A stretch of DNA of 64,000 nucleotides from an uncultured Clostridia bacterium (GTDB taxonomy: Bacteria; Bacillota; Clostridia; Peptostreptococcales; Acidaminobacteraceae): positions 1 through 64,000 of the forward strand of contig CAKMJV010000006.1 of the NCBI GenBank assembly GCA_927417275.1, given 5' to 3'. The notes under the pieces were generated by a model. That model was not told the origin of the DNA. It ran no database searches and saw only the letters and a program-made list of their open reading frames with translations. A program made the position numbers and the translations under genes. Positions 26,954 through 36,139 of this stretch are shown in pieces; position 1 is the stretch's first letter; every line of letters starts with the position of its first letter.

Positions 26954-27910
26954 TCAAATTTTTTCGGACAATGTTTCCATCGCCCACATGTACGTAGCGC
27001 TTAAATTTTCATCTGCATTTAAATACGCATAGTTTTTTAATCGATCCAAATGATTTACATCGCCACTGTTTGCCAAAACGATTAACGCATTGCGCTTATA
27101 AATCCATAAACTACGCCATGCAAACCCCATATGTCCAAACTTTTCTTTAAATGTGCGCTTATTCATCTCTAAAATCGCAAAAGCATCCACCCAATTATCC
27201 GTGGTAATCGGATAAATACCGGGTATGTCCATCGTTTGCTCATTAAGGGGACACACTTTTTGACAAATGTTGCAGCCATACATATTTCTACCTATTAACT
27301 GCCGCTCTGTCACAGTCAGTTCAGATTTTGTTTGCGTCAGTGAAGAAATACAAGGACGCATATCGGTCTGTTCAAACGTACAGATTTGTGCGGGACAAGC
27401 GCGCGTACATCGATCGCAGTTCGTACAGGCAGGATGAAGAAAAGGTATATCCGTCACCGTTACATCAGTCGATGTTAAACCATTTATCTGCGCGGAGACA
27501 ACCATATAACCGATGAAAAAATGCGTCCCATAAACGGGATTTATGAGCAAATGGTTTTTACCCATCTGTCCAAGTCCTGCACGATAACCGATTTGTTGAT
27601 CGTTAAACGGCGATTGATCCACATAAATCATCGGGTTAACAAACCGCTGTGCACTATTTTCCTCTAATTTCGAAATTACTTGCTTCAACACGTTTTTAAC
27701 CACTTCGTGATAGTCGTAAGACCAAGCAAAAGCATCCACTTTACAAAGATGTGTATCGGGCGGGTTTATTCGCCCTTCAAGTTGGTAAGGCAGCGCCACT
27801 GCGATAACCAATTGGTCTTCTCCCGTATCGTTTAAATTTAAGATGCCCCAACTTTTTATCGCTAGAGCATCCATCACTTTTTTTATGTCGCTTTTTTCCA
27901 GTTGAATCAC
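26954..27910 (-). CDS. queG: Epoxyqueuosine reductase QueG-like iron-sulfur protein
   Basis: Cobalamin-dependent reductase that converts epoxyqueuosine to queuosine in tRNA. Two 4Fe-4S motifs are present: CTNCDRCTRACP (about residues 180-191) and CNICQKVCP (about 236-244). The N-terminal half (DAFAWSYDYHE, YRAGLGQMGKNHLLINP) matches the DUF1730/QueG domain. At 318 residues it is shorter than typical QueG (350-380) and its C-terminal HEAT-like part is abbreviated. It overlaps the upstream peptide-binding lipoprotein gene by 4 nt, which has no obvious functional reason. No other queuosine genes are in the window. Confidence 0.82.
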   Translation of the reverse strand: MIQLEKSDIKKVMDALAIKSWGILNLNDTGEDQLVIAVALPYQLEGRINPPDTHLCKVDAFAWSYDYHEVVKNVLKQVISKLEENSAQRFVNPMIYVDQSPFNDQQIGYRAGLGQMGKNHLLINPVYGTHFFIGYMVVSAQINGLTSTDVTVTDIPFLHPACTNCDRCTRACPAQICTFEQTDMRPCISSLTQTKSELTVTERQLIGRNMYGCNICQKVCPLNEQTMDIPGIYPITTDNWVDAFAILEMNKRTFKEKFGHMGFAWRSLWIYKRNALIVLANSGDVNHLDRLKNYAYLNADENLSATYMWAMETLSEKI

Positions 27911-29550
27911 GGTCTGCCTCCAAATTCAATCTGACGAATAACATCTCCTAAATTTTGCATCGCATTTACACTTATTTCTGACAACCTTTTTTCAAAAACC
28001 CATTGGTTTTTTAATTGACTCACTGGTAAAAGGGGGAGATCCTCTAAAAAAATTGCATGCCACTGATCATATAATGCACTTCGCTCTTCATCTGTACTTG
28101 CTTGGTTCAGTGCATTAAAAATAGCATCTGCATCAGGATTTAAATAGTCTCCAAAATTATAGCGTGCAAAAAACGCATCACTGCCAAATAATAAGTCTGG
28201 CGTCGCCATGCCAGGCATCTCCCAAGCGAGGCTCCACAAGTCATACGTATCATTAGATTCAAGCTGAGTCAACATCGTTCGATAATCAACGTAGCTAATT
28301 CGCACATCTATACCAAGTAGACGCCATTGAGCGGCTGCCGTTTCAGTTAAATTATACGACCACGAAACATCGTTAAACGCGAGCCAATTTAAAACCAAAT
28401 TAATCCCATTTTTATCGCGAATGCCATCGCCATCTGAGTCGATCCATCCTGCTGCATCCAAAGCCATACGTGCTTGCTCAGGATCGTAAGTTAAATTTGT
28501 ACGCGGTTCACTGGCAAGCAGCGCTTCACTTTGACTGGTATAAAGCACATCGACAACTGCACCACCTTCACCCCACTGATTTGCGGCAAAAGTTTCTCTA
28601 TCAAAACCACGCTTTAACGCTTGTCTTAGAGCAGGATCTGAAAGCAATCCACGGCTGTAATTAAATCCTATATACGTAATGATATCACTTAAATTGGTTT
28701 GAATCGTCCCAATATCTGCATTTTCAATTTCATTTAGTATAATGGGATTATTTGTAGCGTCGAAGATATCCACTTCTCCGCGTTTATATGCTTCATAAGC
28801 TTGTGCGGTGTTCATTTGGACCAATACCAACTCTTTGACAACATCGTTGGTACGCCAGTCTTTTTCATTGGCCACCAGTTTTAAACCCTGTTCGGCGTCA
28901 TAGGAAGTGAATATAAATGGACCCGTTCCCATGGGATTCACAAAAGTTGCTGAATCAATCGACCAATTGCTATGGCTATAATACTTTTTTGATATAATTG
29001 GCAACGTAAAAATTTGATAATTGGTCTCTCTCACTGCATTAAATGTAAACTGAATCACACGTTCATCTACCACATTTACTTCTGTGAGATTAGATATGCC
29101 TAAAAGATGTTGTGATGCCGCCATAAGCTGTTCATACGTAAATAGCACATCATCTGTTGTCACCGATGAACCATCGTGAAATTGGATTGCTTCTTTTAAT
29201 GTAAAATCAAAAACTTTACCATTTGCTGATACAGACCAAGCATCTGAGAGCACACCAAAAAATGCATCGCCTTCACGTTTTAACAAACCGTCAAAGACAA
29301 GCGTAGATAACCATTGATCCACTTCTGATTTTGGATAAAATGGATTAAAGGTAACCGTTAAAGGGTTTATAGCCACGCGTAATGCGTCCACTCGGCCTAT
29401 AACCGGTGCAACTTCAATGGGTTCTTCTGTGGTGGTTTCAATCACAGGTTCAGTGGTCGCATCCACTTTTTGCGGTTTTGAACACGCCGCTACAAGTGAT
29501 AAAACAAAAAATAGGCACATAAGGCCCAAAATAATTTTTACGTTACGCAT
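27907..29550 (-). CDS. Oligopeptide-type substrate-binding lipoprotein (SBP family 5)
   Basis: Extracellular ABC-transporter binding protein, 547 residues. The lipobox is LVAAC (Cys23), followed by a Thr/Glu-rich linker (TTEEPIE region). Family features are FNPFYPKSEVDQWL, the WSVSANGKVFDFTLKEAIQF strand and the GTGPFIFTSYD segment. Relatives bind peptides, nickel or other small ligands. No permease or ATPase genes lie next to it, so it may serve a transporter encoded elsewhere. It is preceded by the ArsR-like regulator gene (9 nt) and overlaps queG. Confidence 0.9.
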   Translation of the reverse strand: MRNVKIILGLMCLFFVLSLVAACSKPQKVDATTEPVIETTTEEPIEVAPVIGRVDALRVAINPLTVTFNPFYPKSEVDQWLSTLVFDGLLKREGDAFFGVLSDAWSVSANGKVFDFTLKEAIQFHDGSSVTTDDVLFTYEQLMAASQHLLGISNLTEVNVVDERVIQFTFNAVRETNYQIFTLPIISKKYYSHSNWSIDSATFVNPMGTGPFIFTSYDAEQGLKLVANEKDWRTNDVVKELVLVQMNTAQAYEAYKRGEVDIFDATNNPIILNEIENADIGTIQTNLSDIITYIGFNYSRGLLSDPALRQALKRGFDRETFAANQWGEGGAVVDVLYTSQSEALLASEPRTNLTYDPEQARMALDAAGWIDSDGDGIRDKNGINLVLNWLAFNDVSWSYNLTETAAAQWRLLGIDVRISYVDYRTMLTQLESNDTYDLWSLAWEMPGMATPDLLFGSDAFFARYNFGDYLNPDADAIFNALNQASTDEERSALYDQWHAIFLEDLPLLPVSQLKNQWVFEKRLSEISVNAMQNLGDVIRQIEFGGRP

Positions 29551-29559
29551 GTTTATCTC

Positions 29560-30120
29560 CTACGTTTTATCTGGCATAGCAAAAACCATATTGGCAATAC
29601 CATGACGCTGTGCATCTGGACGTGGATCTTCTTTGCCTTTTACATATTGATCCACTAAAGTTGATATTTTTTCATTTAGTTCTTTTGCTTCTTCCTCTGT
29701 CAAATAATAATCTGCATAGTGAGATATTTTTCGCGTAATCGGACCCGAATAATGGTGTACCGAATCATAAAAATCCCTTGAGATGGATTCGAAAAAAGCT
29801 ACGGATACGTGATTGATGGAATCTGACATCTCATCGTCAAGCGTCACAGCCTTACTATCGATTATTATTTTCTTTGCAACAGGTTGATAATACTTTTCTA
29901 CGACGCCAAACTTCGTAACCTCTTCAACCAACGCGATGATGCCTACTTTTTCTAAAATCTTTATGTGATAATTTACGCGTCCGTGTGGCTCATCTAGCAT
30001 TTCTGCAATCTGCTTTGCAGTTTTCGCTTTATTATCAAAAGCTTCTATTATGTCTAGTCTATATTGCTGAGATATCGCTTTAATCTGCTCTAACTCTTTA
30101 AGTACGATAACATCTTTCAT
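29560..30120 (-). CDS. ArsR-like winged-helix regulator
   Basis: Cytosolic DNA-binding protein of 186 residues. The N-terminal winged helix (about 5-80) has the ArsR-type recognition region KTAKQIAEMLDEPHGRVNYHIKIL and a wing ending in VEKYYQPVAKKI; the C-terminal 100 residues form an effector or dimerisation region with no metal-binding cysteine pair, so it is not a classical metal sensor. The TTG at 30135 is rejected because the ATG at 30120 follows a GGTAGGG-like site. It probably regulates its own operon with the binding-protein gene. Confidence 0.82.
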   Translation of the reverse strand: MKDVIVLKELEQIKAISQQYRLDIIEAFDNKAKTAKQIAEMLDEPHGRVNYHIKILEKVGIIALVEEVTKFGVVEKYYQPVAKKIIIDSKAVTLDDEMSDSINHVSVAFFESISRDFYDSVHHYSGPITRKISHYADYYLTEEEAKELNEKISTLVDQYVKGKEDPRPDAQRHGIANMVFAMPDKT

Positions 30121-30158
30121 AAACACCCTACCCAATTTATTTGTTTGCTTCTAAAAAT

Positions 30159-30187
30159 ATTATAAATCTTCTGTGGCGCCTCGTCAA
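30159..30187 (-). promoter_or_regulatory. Strong promoter of the arsR-like/binding protein/queG operon
   Basis: On the minus strand TTGACG (30187-30182), 17-nt spacer, TATAAT (30164-30159). It starts almost at the stop codon of the PP2C gene; a GGCGCC palindrome sits in the spacer. Confidence 0.8.
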
Positions 30188-30191
30188 TCTT

Positions 30192-31748
30192 CTAGAGCTC
30201 CATCAATATATACGTAATGTCATCGTTCAAAAGATCTTTCTGCGGATTAATCACTTTAACGATGACGTCGTTAAGTTCAGCCAAGGTTAAATGTCTACTG
30301 TTTAAGATCAGTTGAATCAAAGACTCTGTATCAAAAGTGCTGTTCTTATCATTATCCACCATGCCATCTGTAAAAAACAAAAGACGATCGCCCTTATCCA
30401 GTTTGATGCTTTCACTCTTAAATACAGGCGTAATAAATTCACTGAGTTTGCAAATGGTAAAACCCTCACTTCGATCTAAATACTCATATTTACCATTTTT
30501 CTTAAACCGAATAGGGCTGCAATTCAAACCGCCTGAACAGTATGTCAAAATGCGTGTGTTTAAGTCCAAAGTCGCATAAAAAGCGACCAAATGCATTTCA
30601 TCTGGAAAATTCATCGCATTAAATTGCTCATAGAAATAATTCAGACTTCGATCTGGCTTAAGGCCTCTAAACAGGAGTTGATTCTCATCATTTGATTTTA
30701 AAAAATTATTGCTAAACATGGTCATAAGCGCTGCTGATATACCGTGACCTGCAACATCTAACAGATAAAGCGATACATGATCGTCATCCAGACGGTAGAT
30801 ATCAAAGAAGTCACCGCTTAATCGTTCGCATGGAAAATAGCCAGAGATAAAGTTTACATTTCGATACTTGAGTTGGTGTGCAGGCAGTAAAGACTGCTGA
30901 ATTTTCTTTGCATACTCAAGCTCATCTATAAATTTCTGATTAATATCCCTTAACTGTAAGGTTTTTTTATCGATTATTTTCTTAAGGTTCATCGCATATA
31001 AGTTAAACTGTCTCTGTAAGCGATACTGTTCACGTTCGGGGATCACGAAATTATTTTTATTCACATGATAAAAAAACAAAACAAGTCCCACACCTTGCAA
31101 AATCAAGCTCTGTATATGCATGTTTGTGCTGTTATCCCCTAAAGTTGAAAGCAACTGTGCGATTAAGAGCATGGTAAATCCAAATAGAAATGCATCTAAA
31201 TTTTCATCCACTTCATCTAGAATCAACTCGTAAACCAATAAAACCAAAAGCAATGTGGTTATGCTGTTTATCAGAAACAGAAAGGGCTCTCCCATTTTGG
31301 AAAAACTAAATACCATGGCAATTTGCAGAAAAAGAACCATAAAACTTACAAATATCATTTTATAAATACTGTTGTATAAACTCATGAGGATTTTTTTCCA
31401 CTTCAAACTCAATACACCAAAGACAAAAAACAACTTGCCCATGGCGATGAATTGTTCACTCCATGCTATTTCACCTTGAGAAATAAAGAGCAACGCCAAG
31501 ATGAAATCGGTAATTAATATAAACGAGTAAAATGCAATGCTCACGTACATATCATCGATATGTACGCGGCTTGTGTAGTACGTAGCATTTGCCAAAAGCG
31601 TCATCACGACCAGGTTAAGTGCGATCACCATAATAAAATAAGATTCATTTAAAGGACCTAAAAAATCAAATAGCCAAAAATGGTTGAGTAGCAAAATTAA
31701 AACGACACCTAAAAGTGCATATCCAAACTCTTTTTTTTGACCCATCAT
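30192..31748 (-). CDS. Membrane PP2C-type serine phosphatase (SpoIIE/RsbU domain)
   Basis: A 518-residue protein: about seven transmembrane helices (residues 8-230), a linker coiled coil (about 240-285, ending in KKIQQSLLP), then a PP2C/SpoIIE phosphatase domain (about 290-518) with GDFFDIYRLDDD, LDVAGHGISA and LFFTDGMVDNDK. The metal-binding aspartates are present. Such proteins dephosphorylate anti-anti-sigma factors (partner switching) in response to membrane signals. No anti-sigma or STAS gene is adjacent. It lies 19 nt downstream of the TGS-uridine kinase fusion gene in an operon with a HEPN protein. Confidence 0.9.
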   Translation of the reverse strand: MMGQKKEFGYALLGVVLILLLNHFWLFDFLGPLNESYFIMVIALNLVVMTLLANATYYTSRVHIDDMYVSIAFYSFILITDFILALLFISQGEIAWSEQFIAMGKLFFVFGVLSLKWKKILMSLYNSIYKMIFVSFMVLFLQIAMVFSFSKMGEPFLFLINSITTLLLVLLVYELILDEVDENLDAFLFGFTMLLIAQLLSTLGDNSTNMHIQSLILQGVGLVLFFYHVNKNNFVIPEREQYRLQRQFNLYAMNLKKIIDKKTLQLRDINQKFIDELEYAKKIQQSLLPAHQLKYRNVNFISGYFPCERLSGDFFDIYRLDDDHVSLYLLDVAGHGISAALMTMFSNNFLKSNDENQLLFRGLKPDRSLNYFYEQFNAMNFPDEMHLVAFYATLDLNTRILTYCSGGLNCSPIRFKKNGKYEYLDRSEGFTICKLSEFITPVFKSESIKLDKGDRLLFFTDGMVDNDKNSTFDTESLIQLILNSRHLTLAELNDVIVKVINPQKDLLNDDITYILMEL

Positions 31749-31767
31749 GGGATGCTCCTTTTATATT

Positions 31768-33414
31768 TTATAAGTCAAAACCGCTGCCACCTATAAACTC
31801 TTTGAGTATCGAAACACGAGGCACCAACTCATCTTCCTCTATGGATTCAAAATACCCTAAAAATTTTCTTAAGAGTAGCGCTTCTGTAAACTCTGCTTCA
31901 TCTTCAGTAATCGCTTCTAAAAGGGGGAGTGCATGCTTTTTCAAAACGGCGAGTTCATACGGTAGTGCCGTGTTAAACACTTCATCTGCCTGCTCTTGAA
32001 AGGGGAAAATATTACGCTCTTCTCCGCGTCTAACCGAAGCCCACATCCCGATGGTTCTTTTCGCAGAGTGACCTCTGAATTGATTGTCTCTGACGATTCT
32101 TCTTAGCAGTCTCGCCTGCGTGGTGGGGATGCGGTTATGCTCATCGATATTAAGCTGTGTAAGTGCACTGACATATATTTTAAATTTGTCCATTTTGAAG
32201 ATATGATTGGTGAGTGTATCGTTTAAGCCGTGTATGCCCTCGATGATAATCGGTTGATCTTCACTTATCTGAAGCGTTTGACCATGGTATTCCCTGGCGC
32301 CAGTTTGAAAGTTGAAAAATGGAAGATGCACCAGTTTGCCGTCAAGCAAATCCGTTAAATCGCGGTTAAACTGCTCCACATCAACAGCGTCTAACGATTC
32401 AAAATCGTAATCGCCATTTTCATCAAGCGGTGTAAATTCTCTGTTTACAAAATAGTTGTCCGTTGAAACCGTGATGGGATGTAGACCATTTACTTTCAGC
32501 TGGATTCTTAAACGATTTGCGAAAGTCGTCTTACCCGATGAGGACGGACCCGCGATTAAAATGACGCGCTTTTGCCTTTTCGTTATCTCGTCTGCGATAT
32601 ATGCTATTTTTTTCTCATGCAGCGCTTCAGCAATCTGGATCAATTCCTTATGTTCACCCTGCTGCACACAGACATTTAAATTGCTTACATAGCCGATGTT
32701 CATAATATCCGACCATTTTTCAGACTCTTTAAATACTTCAGCGATTTTCGGTGATTCTTCAAATACGGGAAGATCCATAGGCACGTATTTCGTCGGATGC
32801 ATTAAGATTGCACCTTCATCGTACTTGATTATATCAAACAGCTTTAAATACCCCGTACTTGGCACCATATATCCATAAAAATAATTAATAACGCCATCCA
32901 GTTCATACACGCGTATGTCTTTTTTGGGTCTGAATTTGAGCAGGTCTACTTTTGAGGTCATGTGATATTTTTGAAACTGCTCAGCTGCCATTTGATTGGT
33001 CATGGTTTTAATGGCAAATGGCAAATCCGCTAGGACGTATGCACGCATTTTTTCTAAAATGATTTGATAATCTTCATGGGTTAATCTTCTGTGGTAATCG
33101 AATTCACAGTAAAGGCCTTTGCTCAAGGAGTGTTCTATGCGAACCTTTATTCCCTCAAAGCAAGCGATTGCAGCGCGAATCATTAAAAATGATAAACTGC
33201 GTTGATAGATTTTCTCACCATCTGAATGTTTCAAATCGACAAACTCAACGTCACAATCCGGCATCATCTCATGATTGAGTTCTCTCAATTGGTTGCCGCA
33301 TTTTGCTGCCACGATTAACGGTTGGTTCGGATTTTGAATTTGCTTAGAAACAACCTCGTAGGTGTCTCCACTTTCAAACGACATATTGCCATACCCTTTA
33401 ACGCGCACTTGCAT
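31768..33414 (-). CDS. TGS/SAD-uridine kinase fusion (nucleoside kinase)
   Basis: A 548-residue protein. The N-terminal 60 residues form a TGS-like domain, residues about 60-240 resemble the SAD/editing region of threonyl-tRNA synthetase, and residues about 280-500 form a uridine-kinase domain with Walker A GPSSSGKTTFANRL, the STDNYFVNRE motif and ARLLRRIVRDN. This architecture is common in Firmicutes; it phosphorylates uridine or a related nucleoside, and the N-terminal part may bind RNA or tRNA, which has not been shown. Genes for a HEPN protein and a PP2C phosphatase flank it by 20 nt and 19 nt. Confidence 0.9.
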   Translation of the reverse strand: MQVRVKGYGNMSFESGDTYEVVSKQIQNPNQPLIVAAKCGNQLRELNHEMMPDCDVEFVDLKHSDGEKIYQRSLSFLMIRAAIACFEGIKVRIEHSLSKGLYCEFDYHRRLTHEDYQIILEKMRAYVLADLPFAIKTMTNQMAAEQFQKYHMTSKVDLLKFRPKKDIRVYELDGVINYFYGYMVPSTGYLKLFDIIKYDEGAILMHPTKYVPMDLPVFEESPKIAEVFKESEKWSDIMNIGYVSNLNVCVQQGEHKELIQIAEALHEKKIAYIADEITKRQKRVILIAGPSSSGKTTFANRLRIQLKVNGLHPITVSTDNYFVNREFTPLDENGDYDFESLDAVDVEQFNRDLTDLLDGKLVHLPFFNFQTGAREYHGQTLQISEDQPIIIEGIHGLNDTLTNHIFKMDKFKIYVSALTQLNIDEHNRIPTTQARLLRRIVRDNQFRGHSAKRTIGMWASVRRGEERNIFPFQEQADEVFNTALPYELAVLKKHALPLLEAITEDEAEFTEALLLRKFLGYFESIEEDELVPRVSILKEFIGGSGFDL

Positions 33415-33434
33415 ATGATTTCCTCCTCTATTAT

Positions 33435-34235
33435 CTATTCTTTAGCCCGAAGCTTATCAAAATCTTGCTCTAAATATTCAAAGATCACTTCATTTAGTTC
33501 TGCGTATTTGTATCTTTTGATGGTGACACCCATTTTCTCAAGACAATATCTAAAGTCGTCGAGCACATTATAGGGATTGCCGTACACTTTATATATTTCT
33601 TCATAACTCACCCCTCTAAAGCCATGCCCGATAAGTGAGTCATGTCTAAGTTCAATCAGTTGATTCATCTGATCGGTGTTCATAAGTCTTACGATGGACT
33701 CAATCACCTTTTTGTTTTTATCGATTTTCTTAAAATATGTGTTGAGTGCAAAGATGAGGTTGCTGTTATAAATCTTATGATGCTTGCGCAATATTTTTAA
33801 TATTTCTTTCTTTTGTAAGAACTGATTTTGCAAGGTGAAATGTCGATCTGGCATTTGCGTCTTCATAAACATGAATTTGTATATCGCTTCTTTAAATCGA
33901 TACACCCTGCCTAAAAAATCGATGTATTCTTCATTGACCAATTGAAACTTAATGTTTTCAAGCAGTTCCGACATCAATGCATCAGGTTGTCCTTCGTTTA
34001 ACGCCTCAACATTATCGATGAGGTCCTTACAGGCAACCGTAACTTTAGCGGCTTCAGACAAATGCTGCAAATAATTGCGCGCCGTAGCAAAGTCGAAATT
34101 AACCGCATACCGACAGGCATTAATCAATACCCCTGAATCCGTAAACTGCATTTCCTTCTCTCTTAATATCTCAAGCGCACCACAATAGTCGTACCGCTCC
34201 ACCAGTTTTTTTACAAGCACAATCGAGTCAATCAC
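33435..34235 (-). CDS. Stand-alone HEPN protein resembling the C-terminal half of Csm6
   Basis: A 266-residue cytosolic, all-helical protein. A degenerate TPR-like region (about 5-60, RYDYCGALEIL repeats) is followed by EYIDFLGRVYRFKEAIYK (about 103-120) and, near the C-terminus, a HEPN-type ribonuclease motif RHDSLIGHGF: R197 and H204, i.e. R-x6-H within the R-x4-6-H rule. The order and spacing match the linker plus HEPN part of Csm6-family CRISPR ribonucleases, but the CARF sensor is missing and no CRISPR-cas genes are in the window. Start is GTG with TAGGTGA upstream. It lies in an operon between rluA-like and TGS-uridine kinase genes. RNA cleavage is inferred, not shown. Confidence 0.7.
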   Translation of the reverse strand: MIDSIVLVKKLVERYDYCGALEILREKEMQFTDSGVLINACRYAVNFDFATARNYLQHLSEAAKVTVACKDLIDNVEALNEGQPDALMSELLENIKFQLVNEEYIDFLGRVYRFKEAIYKFMFMKTQMPDRHFTLQNQFLQKKEILKILRKHHKIYNSNLIFALNTYFKKIDKNKKVIESIVRLMNTDQMNQLIELRHDSLIGHGFRGVSYEEIYKVYGNPYNVLDDFRYCLEKMGVTIKRYKYAELNEVIFEYLEQDFDKLRAKE

Positions 34236-34248
34236 TGAATCACCTACT

Positions 34249-35151
34249 TTACGACTTTATAGACGCTAAAAAATCTTTTATTTCTGCAGATTCTGCTACA
34301 AACGTTTGATCGCCTATAACCATCTTATAACTGTGAAGCAATTGGTTATTTAAGTCAAAGACGCGAGATCCTCCGTATTTTAAGTCGCCCACGATGGGAT
34401 GACCGATGAGTTGCATAGACGCTCTGATTTGATGGCTTCTGCCTGTTAACAGTTCCACTTCCACCAAAGTGTATCGATCAAAATGCTCGATTGGCTTGTA
34501 TTTAGAGTGACAGAACTTCGCTTCATCTGAATCATGTGTCACGATGCGCACTTTATTTTGAATTTCATCTTTTATAAGATAGCCCTTCACTTCACCCGCT
34601 TTTCGTAGGTTCCCTTCTACCACACAGAGGTAGTATTTTTCGATTGAGCGCTCACGCATCAGTGCATTATATGACTTGAGTGCTTCATAGGTCTTAGCAA
34701 AGATCACCAGTCCGCTGGTGTTTTTATCCAGTCGATGAACAGGCGCTGGTCTAAACGTCGGCGTGCACAAATCTCTAAGGTAAAAATGCACCATGGTCGC
34801 AAGTGTGTTTTTATACTCAGATTGATCCGGATGTGTCAAAACGCCTTTCGCCTTATTCAGAACCAGAATATCCGCGTCCTCATAGACGATGTCCAGACCG
34901 ATCTTTTCTGGTATAACGGGTACAAAAGCCTTCATCAAAGTTTCGATGGTATCCTCCGCTAAGAAAATCTCCAGCACATCGTTTTCCTGTAAGAAGTACG
35001 ATTCCTCTGTAATACGCTTTCCATTAATTTTAAATACTTTTTTGCGAATCAATTTATAAATATTGCTACGTGTCGTATTGTTTAGATACTTTTGCAAAAA
35101 TCGGTCCAGTCTCTGATCGCTTTCATTTTTGGTAATTTCAATTTTACGCAT
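34249..35151 (-). CDS. RluA-family pseudouridine synthase with S4 domain
   Basis: RNA pseudouridine synthase of 300 residues. An S4 RNA-binding domain fills the first 75 residues (QRLDRFLQKYLNNTTRSN). The catalytic motif is PVHRLDKNTSGLVIF (about 138-152; catalytic Asp in HRLD), and SHQIRASMQLIGHPIVGD is typical of the RluA/RluC/RluD class. The target uridines (23S rRNA or tRNA) cannot be read from the sequence. RBS GGAGAAAG precedes the ATG. It heads the HEPN/kinase/phosphatase gene set with 13 nt to the next gene. Confidence 0.93.
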   Translation of the reverse strand: MRKIEITKNESDQRLDRFLQKYLNNTTRSNIYKLIRKKVFKINGKRITEESYFLQENDVLEIFLAEDTIETLMKAFVPVIPEKIGLDIVYEDADILVLNKAKGVLTHPDQSEYKNTLATMVHFYLRDLCTPTFRPAPVHRLDKNTSGLVIFAKTYEALKSYNALMRERSIEKYYLCVVEGNLRKAGEVKGYLIKDEIQNKVRIVTHDSDEAKFCHSKYKPIEHFDRYTLVEVELLTGRSHQIRASMQLIGHPIVGDLKYGGSRVFDLNNQLLHSYKMVIGDQTFVAESAEIKDFLASIKS

Positions 35152-35191
35152 ACTTTCTCCATTTGATTTATTATACCACTTAACCCTTTAC

Positions 35192-36013
35192 TCAATAAAC
35201 GATGGTTAACACCGCATAGGGCTTGATCACTTTATACCCTATTTTCTCATATAACCTACGCGCGCTTTGATTTTCCTTAATCACGAACAGCGTCGGCCGT
35301 TTGCTTCTCTCTAATAATTTGTGTGTCAATGCAAGGGACACCTTTTCACCGATGCCTTGCCCTCTATATTTGGGTGTCACATAGATGCCCGATAAAAAGC
35401 CCAGCGTCTCGGTCTCATCTTCTATAAAGCCCTGTGCGATAATTTCTTGATCTTTAAGCACAAGTAGATAATCTTCTTCCATCATTCTTTCTTTGAGCGA
35501 TTTCACCATGTCGTTAATCGCTTTAACCTGTGCACCAAAGTGCGTCTGAACTTCTATAAAAAAACGCATGTCGTTGAAATGCGCCTCACTTATTTTCGTT
35601 TCACTGCTGTACGGGTCAAATGCGCGCGTGGTAACCTCTTTTGCATCATATGCCATCCACAGTGAACTCGAAGTCTTCGTGGACTTCACCGTTCGGCATA
35701 TGAGTCGATATATCCCCTCCGTCACTTCTTCTGTCCCTTTTACAAATCTAGGTTTATGATGCTTTATCGCCTTTAAAAGCGTCAAATTGCCTAATATTTT
35801 AAGATCCATACAATGCAGGGTCATCACACTTTTATTTGAAAAGTAAAAAACCCCCTGCAACTGTTCCTGTTTTATAAAGCCATAAAAGACACCCTCTGCC
35901 GCGCCACTTTCAAATTTTAAAAAGGGATGAAGCAAATAGGCAAGTTCATCTGCGTAGGTGCTAAAATATACCTTCATGGCTTCCAAATGTTTCATTTCTA
36001 ATTTCAAAAACAT
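35192..36013 (-). CDS. GNAT-family acetyltransferase, two-part
   Basis: A 273-residue protein whose C-terminal 130 residues form a GNAT domain: LGFLSGIYVTPKYRGQGIGE holds the acetyl-CoA loop (RGQGIG), and NQSARRLYEKIGYKV is the usual final motif. The N-terminal 130 residues form a second, weaker domain as in the GCN5-tandem family (DUF4081/FR47-like). Substrate unknown. It lies 40 nt upstream of the rluA-like gene, divergent from the YceG-domain gene. Confidence 0.85.
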   Translation of the reverse strand: MFLKLEMKHLEAMKVYFSTYADELAYLLHPFLKFESGAAEGVFYGFIKQEQLQGVFYFSNKSVMTLHCMDLKILGNLTLLKAIKHHKPRFVKGTEEVTEGIYRLICRTVKSTKTSSSLWMAYDAKEVTTRAFDPYSSETKISEAHFNDMRFFIEVQTHFGAQVKAINDMVKSLKERMMEEDYLLVLKDQEIIAQGFIEDETETLGFLSGIYVTPKYRGQGIGEKVSLALTHKLLERSKRPTLFVIKENQSARRLYEKIGYKVIKPYAVLTIVY

Positions 36014-36139
36014 ATAAACACCTCAAAAAAATTGTAACATGAAAGTAATCTATTTGGAAAGAACAATACTAGGAGTCTTGGGAAAATTATGCTATTCTAT
36101 AACTATAGATACTATATATGTCTTTATGGAGGATATTAA

